Shown: positions 13,632 to 21,493 of the stretch, in pieces
Numbering within the stretch: the stretch's first letter is position 1
How the letters are laid out: each line of letters begins with the position of its first letter
Source: a bacterium
Lineage (GTDB): Bacteria > Patescibacteriota > Minisyncoccia > Phycocordibacterales > CALRBL01
DNA: 42,077 nucleotides
Direction of reading: 5' to 3'
Assembly (NCBI GenBank): GCA_027487075.1
Contig: JAIYEG010000012.1
Location: forward strand, 1-42,077
Program-made: the position numbers and the translations under genes
The notes under the pieces: model-generated
Seen by the model: the letters and a program-made list of their open reading frames with translations, nothing else
Databases searched by the model: none
Told to the model about the DNA's origin: nothing

Positions 13632-13670
13632 AACCACCTCAAAGGTTCAATTCCTGCGAGGTGGTTTTAT
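13632..13670 (+). terminator. Terminator of zinc-ribbon cassette, with T-loop-like loop
   Basis: AACCACCTC (13632-13640) pairs with GAGGTGGTT (13658-13666), followed by TTATTATA. The 17-nt loop contains AGG-TTCAATT-CCT, a short stem with a 7-nt loop resembling a tRNA T-arm. The terminator at 15588-15623 carries a very similar loop. Confidence 0.85.
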
Positions 13671-13812
13671 TATATCCACTTCTCCACCCAAACCCATGCT
13701 ATGATTTTCCTTATAAGAAAATAATTGCCGCAATGAGTATGACCCTCAATCTCATAAAGACAAAGACGTTTGATTGTGGGGTGGTGACACTTTACTATGA
13801 GCCGGCAAAAAT

Positions 13813-13839
13813 TTGACACGTACACAAAGTGGTTATAAA
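13813..13839 (+). promoter_or_regulatory. Promoter of orphan gene at 13879
   Basis: TTGACA (13813-13818) and TATAAA (13834-13839) are separated by 15 bp (TAAATT would give 17). A Shine-Dalgarno-like AGGAAG lies at about 13861-13866. Between the previous terminator and this promoter (13671-13812) I see only a possible 27-codon ORF from ATG 13733, whose stop overlaps the -35 box. Nothing else is supported there. Confidence 0.5.
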
Positions 13840-13878
13840 TTTGTGACGAAACCTTAACCTAGGAAGAACAAACAAACT

Positions 13879-14445
13879 ATGCCAACGATAAGAGCGGGGC
13901 GCATTCTCTCTGATGAAGTGCGCTCCAAACTCACCTCATTCCGGAAACTCGATCCCGACGGGCTTTACGGACAATTTCCGACAATTACGAATGGGTTCCA
14001 AACATTCCAAGCCTCCATTGCGAGCATGCTCGTGGAAGCCGACGAAATAATTCGCACCATCTTGGACACCCCTGAGTTTACCCTCCTTAAAGAACACTTG
14101 GGGGAGAAGCGTTATCGCGCATCTGCAGCACAGTCGCTTGATGAACTCTTCTTCCGAAAGGAAGGAGCCAAGCAGGTGTTTGTCCTGTGGTCTATTCAGC
14201 AACACAACATCAACCGCAACCTGATTTTGGCACTGATCGACCGCAAGCTCACCCTCTGCACGAGCGAGTATGTGTACCAGACCCAACACATGAATACAGG
14301 GTTTCACTGGTATCGCATCCTGAGCGACATGGAAGCACAGGAAGCGGATAGCTATCGTCTACACCAAGCACTGACGGTACTCTCGAATCCGCAAAGCGCC
14401 TGGCACTACCTCATTGCTCGTGCCTACTCAATCGAAATGGGATAG
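13879..14445 (+). CDS. Orphan soluble protein, cassette type
   Basis: 188 residues, not recognised. It starts MPTIRAGRILSDEVRSKLTS, has no signal peptide or membrane segment, and looks mostly alpha-helical (IASMLVEADEIIRTILDTPE; SAAQSLDELFFRKEGAKQVF). It has several Trp/His/Tyr residues in the C-terminal half. Codon use is richer in G/C at third positions than in the neighbouring AT-rich island. This matches the other orphan cassettes (4944, 15049, 37382) rather than the housekeeping genes. It has its own promoter, a Shine-Dalgarno-like site and a terminator immediately after the stop. Confidence 0.7.
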   Translation: MPTIRAGRILSDEVRSKLTSFRKLDPDGLYGQFPTITNGFQTFQASIASMLVEADEIIRTILDTPEFTLLKEHLGEKRYRASAAQSLDELFFRKEGAKQVFVLWSIQQHNINRNLILALIDRKLTLCTSEYVYQTQHMNTGFHWYRILSDMEAQEADSYRLHQALTVLSNPQSAWHYLIARAYSIEMG

Positions 14446-14463
14446 GAGGGCAACAATCAACTT

Positions 14464-14500
14464 GAGGGTGGTCTGACCTTGTGTCGGACCGCCCTCTTTT
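14464..14500 (+). terminator. Terminator of the orphan gene at 13879
   Basis: GAGGGTGGTC (14464-14473) pairs with GACCGCCCTC (14487-14496) over 10 bp with one G-U pair, followed by TTTTAATAT. Confidence 0.88.
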
Positions 14501-14531
14501 AATATAAGTAATTTAGCATCATAATAAAATC

Positions 14532-15023
14532 ATGACCCTCCTCGAAACAAAAATTCAGCGAGCTCGAGAGCTTATCCGCACGTCAAAGCATATTGCACTC
14601 GCCACCACCAATGCAGATGGCTCCCCTCACAATAGCCCAGTAAGATTTTTCTACGACACCACACTTGAACATATCTTCTGGGGTTCAGCTACAGAGGCAC
14701 AGCATTCACAAAACATTGTGCACACGGGTCAGGTATTTGCAGTCTTATATGATCGCATCGAAACTGGCGGCGTGTTTATGCAATGCAACGAGGGTCGAAT
14801 CCTCGAAGAAAGTGAATTAGAAGCAGCGCTCGATATCGTAAACAACGAGAGAATAAAAGACGGTCAGCAACCCGTTAGTTTGGACTATTACACCTCAGGA
14901 GGCCCTCAAAAAATGTGGTCAGCACGAATCGTCAATATATGGATCAATATGCCTGTGCGTGACGAACGTGGTTTTATACTGCGCGATGAGCGTGTTGAAT
15001 TGGAGAGAAATATGTTATGGTAG
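14532..15023 (+). CDS. Pyridoxamine 5'-phosphate oxidase-like flavin-binding protein
   Basis: 163 residues with a split-barrel flavin fold: IALATTNADGSPHNSPVRFFYD at the start is the classic first hairpin (TxxxDGxPxxxPV), followed by HIFWGSATEAQHSQNI and a helical YTSGGPQKMWSARIVNIWIN region. Such proteins reduce or oxidise small molecules with FMN, F420 or haem. The cofactor cannot be told here. The start is ATG 14532, right after the previous terminator (an AATATAAGTAATTT region may serve as -10). The gene ends 25 nt before the next orphan gene. Confidence 0.82.
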   Translation: MTLLETKIQRARELIRTSKHIALATTNADGSPHNSPVRFFYDTTLEHIFWGSATEAQHSQNIVHTGQVFAVLYDRIETGGVFMQCNEGRILEESELEAALDIVNNERIKDGQQPVSLDYYTSGGPQKMWSARIVNIWINMPVRDERGFILRDERVELERNMLW

Positions 15024-15048
15024 TGCAAATTCAGCCCTTTTAACACTC

Positions 15049-15582
15049 ATGAATATCACCACTGAAATGATCGCTAGAACGGTCAGTTCGCACGATGAGC
15101 ACATCATCATCCCTCACCTCAATGAGGTGCGCGAGATGCTCTTGAATCACCCATGGGGAGAGCGGATGCTATTCCTCCTCGGACGCCAAGATCTTGCAAA
15201 AACAAAGGTACACCGAATCGTAGATGGTGAGGTTAATTTTCGGCCACCCAACTGCGTCGGTACTGCGCTCTACGTGGCGGGCGTTGGAGAACTTCCTACG
15301 CCGTATCACGGATATTCGTTTGACCTCGACCCTCACGTGGGAATCGAGTATCTGGGACCACTTAAGCATCCGCTGCTCGTGCTTTCTGTCAATTTCGAAA
15401 GTAGTGGTTGGCACGCAGGTGTGTTTCTTGGCAGTATTGGCTACGAAGCGATTGCATTCGCCCAGCAAGGAGCTGGAAAACCATTCGGAGTTGAGACCGT
15501 GAGAAGGAATTATGTGGTACCACGTTTTTACACTCCTGCTCCCAACATTCGTCTCGTTGCTCCCCCAAGCCACGTCGAGTAA
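15049..15582 (+). CDS. Orphan protein with possible NlpC/P60-like Cys-His pair
   Basis: 177 residues starting MNITTEMIARTVSSHDEHII. The family is not recognised with confidence. The segment PPNCVGTALYVAGVG (Cys69 at the start of a helix) followed by SSGWHAGVFLGSIG (His122 in a beta strand) resembles the catalytic Cys...His-x-Gly-Ile-Tyr-Leu-Gly layout of NlpC/P60 cysteine peptidases. A third polar residue cannot be fixed by eye. No signal peptide is visible, so a cytoplasmic role is more likely than wall hydrolysis. A terminator follows at once. The start at ATG 15049 avoids overlap with the preceding gene. Confidence 0.6.
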   Translation: MNITTEMIARTVSSHDEHIIIPHLNEVREMLLNHPWGERMLFLLGRQDLAKTKVHRIVDGEVNFRPPNCVGTALYVAGVGELPTPYHGYSFDLDPHVGIEYLGPLKHPLLVLSVNFESSGWHAGVFLGSIGYEAIAFAQQGAGKPFGVETVRRNYVVPRFYTPAPNIRLVAPPSHVE

Positions 15583-15587
15583 CCCCC

Positions 15588-15623
15588 ACCACCCTTGAGG
15601 TCCAATCCCTCTGGGTGGTTTTT
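15588..15623 (+). terminator. Terminator with T-loop-like loop
   Basis: ACCACCC (15588-15594) pairs with GGGTGGT (15613-15619), then TTTTT. Nested inside is GAGG-TCCAATC-CCTC (15597-15611), a 4-bp stem with a 7-nt loop close to the loop in the 13632-13670 terminator. Confidence 0.85.
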
Positions 15624-15629
15624 ATTTGC

Positions 15630-15635
15630 TATACT
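15630..15635 (+). promoter_or_regulatory. -10 box of zinc-ribbon membrane protein
   Basis: TATACT, ending 8 nt before the ATG at 15644. The -35 region would fall inside the preceding terminator and is not consensus. Confidence 0.4.
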
Positions 15636-15643
15636 ACAAATAT

Positions 15644-16171
15644 ATGCAATGTCCTATATGTACCGCGGAGGTACCCGAACAAAGCACGGTATGTCCGCAC
15701 TGCGCGAACCCGATTTCACAACCCGAGATCACTCAGTCTTCCGCCTCAAAAGAGACAATAACCTGGGGATGGTCAAGAATAGTAGCCCTCATCATTATGT
15801 TACTTATAGCGGGTTTTCTCATACGAGCGCTCATCAATCGAAATTCAGATGATTCAAAGCAGCAATACATTCATCAGATGGTCACATGGGTCCGCGAACA
15901 AACCACACTTCCCCGCATTATTGACGACAATGTGACATGGGAAAGCATTGAAGAAGAACAAGGTGCGATTGTATATACGTATACCATTAAGGCAGCTCAG
16001 AACAATAGTGTTACCAACGAAAGCCTCAAAGCATACTTAGCACCAAACCTCTGCGAAAACAGTGACACCCGTCAGATCCTCGATAAAGGTATTGAAATGC
16101 ACTATGCCTATCACATCGATAACACATCCGAAGATTACCTTGCGGTGATCAGTGCATCTGATTGTAAGTAA
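15644..16171 (+). CDS. Zinc-ribbon protein with one membrane segment
   Basis: 175 residues. The N-terminal zinc ribbon is MQCPICTAEVPEQSTVCPHC (two CxxC knuckles), followed by an acidic/Ser linker and one membrane helix at about 52-68 (IVALIIMLLIAGFLIRALIN). An extracellular domain of about 100 residues follows (HQMVTWVREQTTLPRIIDDN...). It contains two further Cys, which may form a disulfide. Cytosolic zinc ribbon plus a single anchor is a common layout for small regulatory or assembly proteins in this group, but the function is unknown. The start ATG 15644 was chosen because the zinc knuckle begins at residue 3. Confidence 0.75.
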   Translation: MQCPICTAEVPEQSTVCPHCANPISQPEITQSSASKETITWGWSRIVALIIMLLIAGFLIRALINRNSDDSKQQYIHQMVTWVREQTTLPRIIDDNVTWESIEEEQGAIVYTYTIKAAQNNSVTNESLKAYLAPNLCENSDTRQILDKGIEMHYAYHIDNTSEDYLAVISASDCK

Positions 16172-16193
16172 GTTCTTTATTAAAATTTTGCGC

Positions 16194-16199
16194 TATAAT
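16194..16199 (+). promoter_or_regulatory. -10 box of the beta-helix gene
   Basis: Perfect TATAAT ending 9 nt before the ATG at 16209. The region 17 bp upstream has no good -35. Confidence 0.5.
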
Positions 16200-16208
16200 G
16201 AAGAGTGT

Positions 16209-17777
16209 ATGAATATAAAATATAAAAAAATTAGTTTAGTACTGTTATTAGCTGTCGGTGTATTGTTTCCTGTGTATCAGTCAGAGGCTGCAACAACCGT
16301 TACTGCAGACATTACCAGCGACAAAACATGGGACACCAACGGAAGCCCGTACCTTATTTCTAACTCAATCTCTATTGCTTCAGGAGCAAAACTTACCATC
16401 AACCCGGGAGTAGTGGTGCAATTTGCTACAGGAACACAAATGACAGTTGATGGATCAATCGTGACGGGAAATAAGTATGATTTTTTGAATAAGAAAGTAT
16501 ACTTCACTTCACAAGGGGACAACATCTCCACACTATGGTGGGAAGATCTTTTTAAGAAGAATCGGAACACATCTACCGCAAACACGGGAGACTACATTGG
16601 ACTCGTATTCAATCCAGGATCGAGTGCAGTACTTAAAAATGCTGAGATCAGGTTTGCAGATACGGCAATTACCGCAACCGACGCACATCTTACCCTTTCT
16701 GATGTAGATTTCATCAAGAACAACAATCCGCTCGTCCTCGACTATGCAACTACTTTTATCCCTAACGACCTTACCTACTCAAACAACACCAATAACACTA
16801 TTTCTATCAGTGGTGATGTGACTGAAAGTTATACGTTTAAACAGAGTGCCATTCCTTACACCCTTCAGTCTAGCCTCACCATCACGTCAGGCACTATTCT
16901 TACCCTTGAAAGAGGAGTGGATCTTATCGGTTCTGGAACGACAATCAATGTCGATGGAGGTGTAATCAATGCGTTTGATACACGCGCAGGCATTATCTTC
17001 GATAATGTGAATATTCAAGCATTCAACGGTGCTGACCTTAATTTCACGGGAGTCACCATAAAAAATCTCAATGCATCTGCGATTGAAATTCATGATGACA
17101 GTACACTTGATGCAGACCAACTTGCCATTATTGATGTGTCAGGAGATGGTATCATTGCGTTCAACAACACTACACTTACCATTAAAAATAGTTCTATAAC
17201 CAATGTTGGTTCATCTCGTAGTGGTATCACCCTCTTTGCTAGCAGCACAGCCAATATACAGAGGACTTCTATTAGCAAAGGAGGTAACGGTATCGTAGCC
17301 TTTAACCAAGCAACACTTAATGCTGATCGCCTCACCATCAAGAATGCTTCCGATGGTGCAATTATTAGCTTTGGTTCAGATCCATTTTCTGATAACAATA
17401 TCAGGGTACAAAATAGCGAATTCACTGCAAACGGATTTGCATTCTACCCTGTCAGCAAAACCACGATCAGTGCAACCAATAACAGCATTTATGGAAACGA
17501 CATCGGTGTACTCCTCAATCCAGGCACTACCTACGACTTCTCAAAGAACTGGTGGGGTGACAGAACGGGACCATTTAATGCAGCAAGTAACCCAACCGGT
17601 ACAGGAGATGAAGTATCAGACAGTGTTATCTTCAGACCATTCCTCACCCGAGATCCACTTACCAATAGACAGTACCGTGGTGGCAAAGGACGATGTGACG
17701 ATGATCAACGAAAAGAATATAGAAGAAAAGTAGAAGACTTGGTTGAAAAGCTCAGAGAATATAAGCATTATCGATAG
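16209..17777 (+). CDS. Secreted right-handed beta-helix repeat protein
   Basis: 522 residues. The signal peptide is MNIKYKKISLVLLLAVGVLF...SEA, with predicted cleavage after SEA. The body consists of repeated short strands rich in Asn, Thr and Ile (LTLSDVDFIKNN, LTIKNSSITNVGSS, ANIQRTSISKGGNG, LNADRLTIKNASDG, ISATNNSIYGNDIGV), typical of parallel beta-helix/NosD-like folds. A WWG motif (FSKNWWGDRTGPF), common after such repeats, is present. The C-terminus is a charged helix (DDDQRKEYRRKVEDLVEKLR). The likely role is a surface or adhesion protein, perhaps carbohydrate-binding. No catalytic residues are identified. Followed by a perfect terminator. Confidence 0.88.
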   Translation: MNIKYKKISLVLLLAVGVLFPVYQSEAATTVTADITSDKTWDTNGSPYLISNSISIASGAKLTINPGVVVQFATGTQMTVDGSIVTGNKYDFLNKKVYFTSQGDNISTLWWEDLFKKNRNTSTANTGDYIGLVFNPGSSAVLKNAEIRFADTAITATDAHLTLSDVDFIKNNNPLVLDYATTFIPNDLTYSNNTNNTISISGDVTESYTFKQSAIPYTLQSSLTITSGTILTLERGVDLIGSGTTINVDGGVINAFDTRAGIIFDNVNIQAFNGADLNFTGVTIKNLNASAIEIHDDSTLDADQLAIIDVSGDGIIAFNNTTLTIKNSSITNVGSSRSGITLFASSTANIQRTSISKGGNGIVAFNQATLNADRLTIKNASDGAIISFGSDPFSDNNIRVQNSEFTANGFAFYPVSKTTISATNNSIYGNDIGVLLNPGTTYDFSKNWWGDRTGPFNAASNPTGTGDEVSDSVIFRPFLTRDPLTNRQYRGGKGRCDDDQRKEYRRKVEDLVEKLREYKHYR

Positions 17778-17797
17778 TCGATAGTAGAACGTTATAC

Positions 17798-17835
17798 AAC
17801 AAAAACACCGGCGGAGTTCCGCCGGTGTTTTTGTT
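17798..17835. terminator. Perfect 17-bp terminator hairpin
   Basis: AACAAAAACACCGGCGG (17798-17814) and CCGCCGGTGTTTTTGTT (17819-17835) pair perfectly around AGTT. It lies 20 nt after the beta-helix stop and has A- and T-flanks, so it can work in both directions. Confidence 0.92.
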
Positions 17836-17859
17836 ATGAAAACAGTATATGATTAGTAT

Positions 17860-18471
17860 GTGTTCAACCTCACTCCCTCAGAACTGAAAAAGCTCAAAAC
17901 ACTCTCCACCCCCATCAAGATTCAAGATTTTCTTGATACTCTTACCATGAATTTCGAGATCGGTGAAGAAACCGCCATGTCGCCCCGACGTGTCTTACGC
18001 TCGAAGACCGCTCACTGTATGGAAGGGGCACTTCTTGCCGCAACGGCATTGTGGCTTCAAGGAAGAGACCCTCTTCTTCTCGATCTTGTAGCATCACCTC
18101 ACGATGACGATCATGTGGTCGCACTCTACAAAGAAAACGGATACTGGGGTGCAATATCAAAAACAAATCATGCCACCCTTCGCTTTCGTGACCCGATATA
18201 CAAGACCATTCGCGAACTCGTGCTCTCCTACTTTCATGAATATATTCACGATGACACGGGCAAAAAAGTATTGAAAAGCTATTCACGACCATTCAATATG
18301 AAAAAATTTGGGACGAGCTGGATCACCTCTGAAGATGAGTTGTGGAATATCACTAATGCTATTGATAATGTTCCGCATTTCCCCATCGTACCATCACAAA
18401 ATAAAAGAAAAATCAGACCTGCAGATACGATGGAACGAAAAGCCGGAACACTCCGCGAGTGGAACCCTTAG
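17860..18471 (+). CDS. Transglutaminase-like cysteine protein
   Basis: 203 residues. The start is GTG 17860, since no in-frame ATG precedes the conserved part; a TATGAT box ends 6 nt before it. The core KTAHCMEGALLAATALWLQG (Cys53), DDDHVVALYKENGYWGAISK (His85) and NHATLRFRDP (Asp111) fits the Cys-His-Asp layout of the transglutaminase-like superfamily. In bacteria these are often amidases or peptidases. The tail (RPADTMERKAGTLREWNP) is basic. Its stop lies 6 bp from the stop of convergent pyrG, with no terminator between them. Confidence 0.72.
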   Translation: MFNLTPSELKKLKTLSTPIKIQDFLDTLTMNFEIGEETAMSPRRVLRSKTAHCMEGALLAATALWLQGRDPLLLDLVASPHDDDHVVALYKENGYWGAISKTNHATLRFRDPIYKTIRELVLSYFHEYIHDDTGKKVLKSYSRPFNMKKFGTSWITSEDELWNITNAIDNVPHFPIVPSQNKRKIRPADTMERKAGTLREWNP

Positions 18472-18477
18472 CAACAC

Positions 18478-20118
18478 CTAACCTCGTCGCTTGAGCGAAG
18501 CAGCGATAAATTCAGTGAAGAGCGGATGCGGACGAAGTGGTCGTGCCAAAAATTCTGGATGAAATTGTACCCCTAAAAAGAAATCGTGTCCCGGAAGCTC
18601 GGCAATTTCCATGAGATGTCCGTCAGGTGATGTTCCTGAAAAGACAAGTCCAGCCTTTGTCAGTGGGGCAATATAATCAGGATTCACCTCATAGCGATGA
18701 CGGTGACGCTCGATCACGGTATCAGCTTGATATGCTCGTGCCGCCACACTACCCTTTTTGAGTACACACTTATATGAACCAAGACGCATCGATGCACCGT
18801 AGCGACCTTCTGCAAGATGGATCTTTTGTTGCTCCATAATATCAATCACTTTCTGTGAAGCTTTTGGCTGAATCTCTGCGGTGTGTGCATGTGTGAGCCC
18901 TGCAACATTGCGTGCAAACTCGATCACCAAAAGTTGCATGCCGTAACACAATCCGAAATATGGAATACGTCGTTCGCGCGCATACCGAATCACATTAAGC
19001 TTTCCTTCGATACCTGTCTCGCCAAATCCTCCGGGCACCAAGATACCATCAATATCTGCAAAATGTTTTTTGAGTGATGTAAGGACTTTTTCTGGACTAC
19101 CTTCGAAATCTCCGGCGTGAAGCCATACGAGGACTGGCTTTGCTCCTTTTTCGTAAGCAGAATACTTGATTGCTTCAATCACCGATACATACGCATCTGA
19201 AAGCACAAAGTCCCCAGTCGAAAAATATTTTCCCACCACCGCAATACGGACTTCTTTTTTTGTTTGTTTCGTCTTTTGCACAAAACGCTTCCACTTTGAT
19301 AGGTCAGTTTTTCTCTTCGGCAGGTGAAGAGCTCGCGAGAGAAGCTCACTTGTTTTGTCCCGCTCAAAGTTGAGGGGCACATCGTAGACACTGTCAATAT
19401 CTGGTGCGGAGATGACATGATCCATCGGCACATTACATGAAAAGGCAATTTTTTCTTTACGCTTTTGATCGAGAGGTACCTCACTTCGCGCGATAATGAA
19501 TTCTGCTTGAACACCGTATGATTGTAATTGCTTGATCGCATTTTGTGTTGGCTTTGATTTCATTTCTCCAAGCTTTGAAGGAATCGGCATATACGACACC
19601 ATAATGAAGGTCACATCATCTGGATGTTGGAGCTTGAGGACACGTGCCGCCTCGATGAACATGACATTTTGGTAGTCGCCCACCGTCCCGCCGATCTCGA
19701 TAATCGTAATATCCGACCGTTTCTTTCGTGCTGCATCTTGATACCGATAGAGAATTTCATCGCGAATCGTATCAGCATCGATACACTTTCCTTTGTAACC
19801 AAGACTCCGCTCTTTATCGAGTACATGCTTATACACCATTCCCGAGGTCATATAGTCTTCACCTGACAGATCGCGATTCATGAATCGCTCGTAGTTCCCC
19901 ATATCCTGATCAGTCTCAAGTCCACTCCCCAAAACAAAAACCTCACCGTGTTCGGTGGGGTTCATAGTACCAGCGTCGACGTTCAAGTAAGGGTCGGCTT
20001 TTGCAATATTTACCTTGTATCCCTGCGCTTCAAAAATGGTTCCGAGCGATGAGGTCGTGATGCCTTTTCCTACGCCCGACATCACCCCTCCCACCACGAA
20101 GATATATTTATGCTTCAT
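18478..20118 (-). CDS. pyrG: CTP synthase
   Basis: Makes CTP from UTP, ATP and glutamine. It has 546 residues, full length. The N-terminal synthase domain has the P-loop GGVMSGVGKGITTSSLG, and the ATP/Mg site is KADPYLNVDAGTMNPTEHGE. The C-terminal class I glutaminase domain has PGGFGETG, the nucleophile in GLCYGMQ and the HPE triad end (VQFHPEF). Some usually invariant positions differ: VDAGTMNP for VDPGTMSP, and ETDQDMGNYERF where ETDLDLGHYERF is usual. A perfect TATAAT (minus, 20127-20132) ends 8 nt before the ATG and overlaps the stop of the SET gene. Confidence 0.97.
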   Translation of the reverse strand: MKHKYIFVVGGVMSGVGKGITTSSLGTIFEAQGYKVNIAKADPYLNVDAGTMNPTEHGEVFVLGSGLETDQDMGNYERFMNRDLSGEDYMTSGMVYKHVLDKERSLGYKGKCIDADTIRDEILYRYQDAARKKRSDITIIEIGGTVGDYQNVMFIEAARVLKLQHPDDVTFIMVSYMPIPSKLGEMKSKPTQNAIKQLQSYGVQAEFIIARSEVPLDQKRKEKIAFSCNVPMDHVISAPDIDSVYDVPLNFERDKTSELLSRALHLPKRKTDLSKWKRFVQKTKQTKKEVRIAVVGKYFSTGDFVLSDAYVSVIEAIKYSAYEKGAKPVLVWLHAGDFEGSPEKVLTSLKKHFADIDGILVPGGFGETGIEGKLNVIRYARERRIPYFGLCYGMQLLVIEFARNVAGLTHAHTAEIQPKASQKVIDIMEQQKIHLAEGRYGASMRLGSYKCVLKKGSVAARAYQADTVIERHRHRYEVNPDYIAPLTKAGLVFSGTSPDGHLMEIAELPGHDFFLGVQFHPEFLARPLRPHPLFTEFIAASLKRRG

Positions 20119-20126
20119 GGAATACT

Positions 20127-20132
20127 ATTATA
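20127..20132 (-). promoter_or_regulatory. -10 box of pyrG
   Basis: TATAAT on the minus strand, ending 8 nt before the pyrG ATG. It overlaps the stop codon of the upstream SET gene. No clear -35 is visible. Confidence 0.55.
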
Positions 20133-20553
20133 CCTTACCCTTTTTCTCCGCGCACTTTGCACAACGGCATCCATGTGGCTCAATGTATTCCTTCCAGTAT
20201 TCTTTACCATAGTCATACGTGATTTCTTCGCCTGCTTTGATACCACGACGCGACATGATAAACACTCGTCCCTTACGTATCTCAGGTTCGGCATTCGGTC
20301 GACAGGAGTGATTGATATACCCCGCTTTATTAACCCGAGGCTTTCCATCGATGGTCTTTTTCTTGCTCACCTCAAACAGATATTTACTATTGATGGTATA
20401 TTCTTCCGCTTCAGAAATAGTGCGTCCCACATATTCGATGATACATTTCCCTTTTGGTATGTTATCCACCGCAAAAAGGCCGAGTCCAGCACTCGATCGC
20501 CGTACAGCAGTATCATAATCCCCTGGTTCAAACTTTGTTTTACGCTTTTTCAT
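20128..20553 (-). CDS. SET-domain protein (putative lysine methyltransferase)
   Basis: 141 residues forming a minimal SET domain. It opens with RRSSAGLGLFAVDNIPKGKCIIEY (AdoMet-binding GxGlfa). INHSCRPNAEPEI (80-92) is the SET knot motif NHSCxPN. EEITYDYG (109-116) holds the catalytic tyrosine, and the post-SET cysteines are C129, C131 and C134, which with C84 can bind zinc. SET enzymes methylate protein lysines with S-adenosylmethionine. Bacterial targets are mostly unknown. I prefer ATG 20551-20553; GTG 20565 is four codons earlier. Only 22 bp separate it from divergent vanY. Confidence 0.9.
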   Translation of the reverse strand: MKKRKTKFEPGDYDTAVRRSSAGLGLFAVDNIPKGKCIIEYVGRTISEAEEYTINSKYLFEVSKKKTIDGKPRVNKAGYINHSCRPNAEPEIRKGRVFIMSRRGIKAGEEITYDYGKEYWKEYIEPHGCRCAKCAEKKGKV

Positions 20554-20557
20554 AAAG

Positions 20558-20566
20558 TGATACACT
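20558..20566 (+). promoter_or_regulatory. Extended -10 box of the VanY-like gene
   Basis: TGATACACT, ending 9 nt before the ATG at 20576. It lies inside the 22-bp gap to the divergent SET gene, whose own promoter must overlap this site. Confidence 0.5.
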
Positions 20567-20575
20567 CTTATTATT

Positions 20576-21493
20576 ATGGATCAATCGAACTATACTACAC
20601 ACCGTTGGCTTTATCCGTCAATCACCATCTTTGCTATCTTGCTCCTTGCGAGCGGAGGAGGATATGGTTGGTATCAATTACATCTGACCAAAGTTGCACT
20701 AGAAAAAGCTGACCATCAAATAACCGAGACCCGATCACGTACAAGTATTCTTGAACAACAAAATGCAGATATGAGCATCACTCTTATGACAGCTCAATCT
20801 GAAAAAGAACAACTTGAAGCCGACCTTAAAGCACAGAAACGGCAGAATGCTATTCTTACAAATGATAAAGAAGATCTCGAAGATCAGCGTGAAATACTTC
20901 AAAAACTTACTCAGACCGACAAACAACTTCTCGCAAAATATTCGAAGGTTTATTTTCTGAATGAAAACTATGTACCAGCACAGCTTGTCACTATCGACAA
21001 AGCATATACCACTCAAGAGAAGCAACTACAATTTTTGAAGGATGCATATCCTTACCTCGAAGAACTTCTCAAAGACGCTGCAGAGGATGGTATCCCATTA
21101 CGCATCGCATCAGCATATCGTTCGTATAATGAGCAAAAGGCACTCAAATCAGCCTATAAAGCAATGTATGGTGCGGGAGCGAATACTTTTTCTGCCGATC
21201 AAGGATATTCTGAACATCAACTTGGGACAACTGTAGACTTTACCACTCCAGAACTTATTGGAGCGGTACCAGCATTCGAGAACACAACCTCGTATACGTG
21301 GCTTAAAAATAATGCTTACAAATATGGCTTTATCCTTTCGTATCCAAAGTCAAATGCATACTATATCTACGAACCATGGCATTGGCGCTTCGTAGGTGTA
21401 AAATTAGCACGCACACTTCACGAAGATAACAAAAACTTTTATGATCTTGACCAGCGTGAAATAGATAGCTATCTCATCCACCTCTTTGACTAA
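20576..21493 (+). CDS. D-alanyl-D-alanine carboxypeptidase, VanY/LAS family
   Basis: Zinc peptidase that trims peptidoglycan stem peptides outside the membrane. It has 305 residues: an N-terminal anchor (about 12-32), a long coiled coil (about 40-115) and then the LAS domain. The substrate-binding segment is RIASAYRSYNEQ. The zinc ligands are His214 and Asp221 in SEHQLGTTVDF and His269 in EPWHWRFVG, with Glu266 next to it. All catalytic residues are present, so it should be active. The coiled coil could hold the enzyme at a set distance from the membrane or pair it with a partner. It overlaps the next peptidase gene by 8 bp. Confidence 0.92.
   Translation: MDQSNYTTHRWLYPSITIFAILLLASGGGYGWYQLHLTKVALEKADHQITETRSRTSILEQQNADMSITLMTAQSEKEQLEADLKAQKRQNAILTNDKEDLEDQREILQKLTQTDKQLLAKYSKVYFLNENYVPAQLVTIDKAYTTQEKQLQFLKDAYPYLEELLKDAAEDGIPLRIASAYRSYNEQKALKSAYKAMYGAGANTFSADQGYSEHQLGTTVDFTTPELIGAVPAFENTTSYTWLKNNAYKYGFILSYPKSNAYYIYEPWHWRFVGVKLARTLHEDNKNFYDLDQREIDSYLIHLFD

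Noticed and set aside
13641-13657. Duplicate of the tRNA T-arm as an attachment-site repeat for the AT-rich island
   Set aside because: Only about ten bases agree with the tRNA-Asn T-arm and the acceptor part is missing. It is part of a terminator loop.
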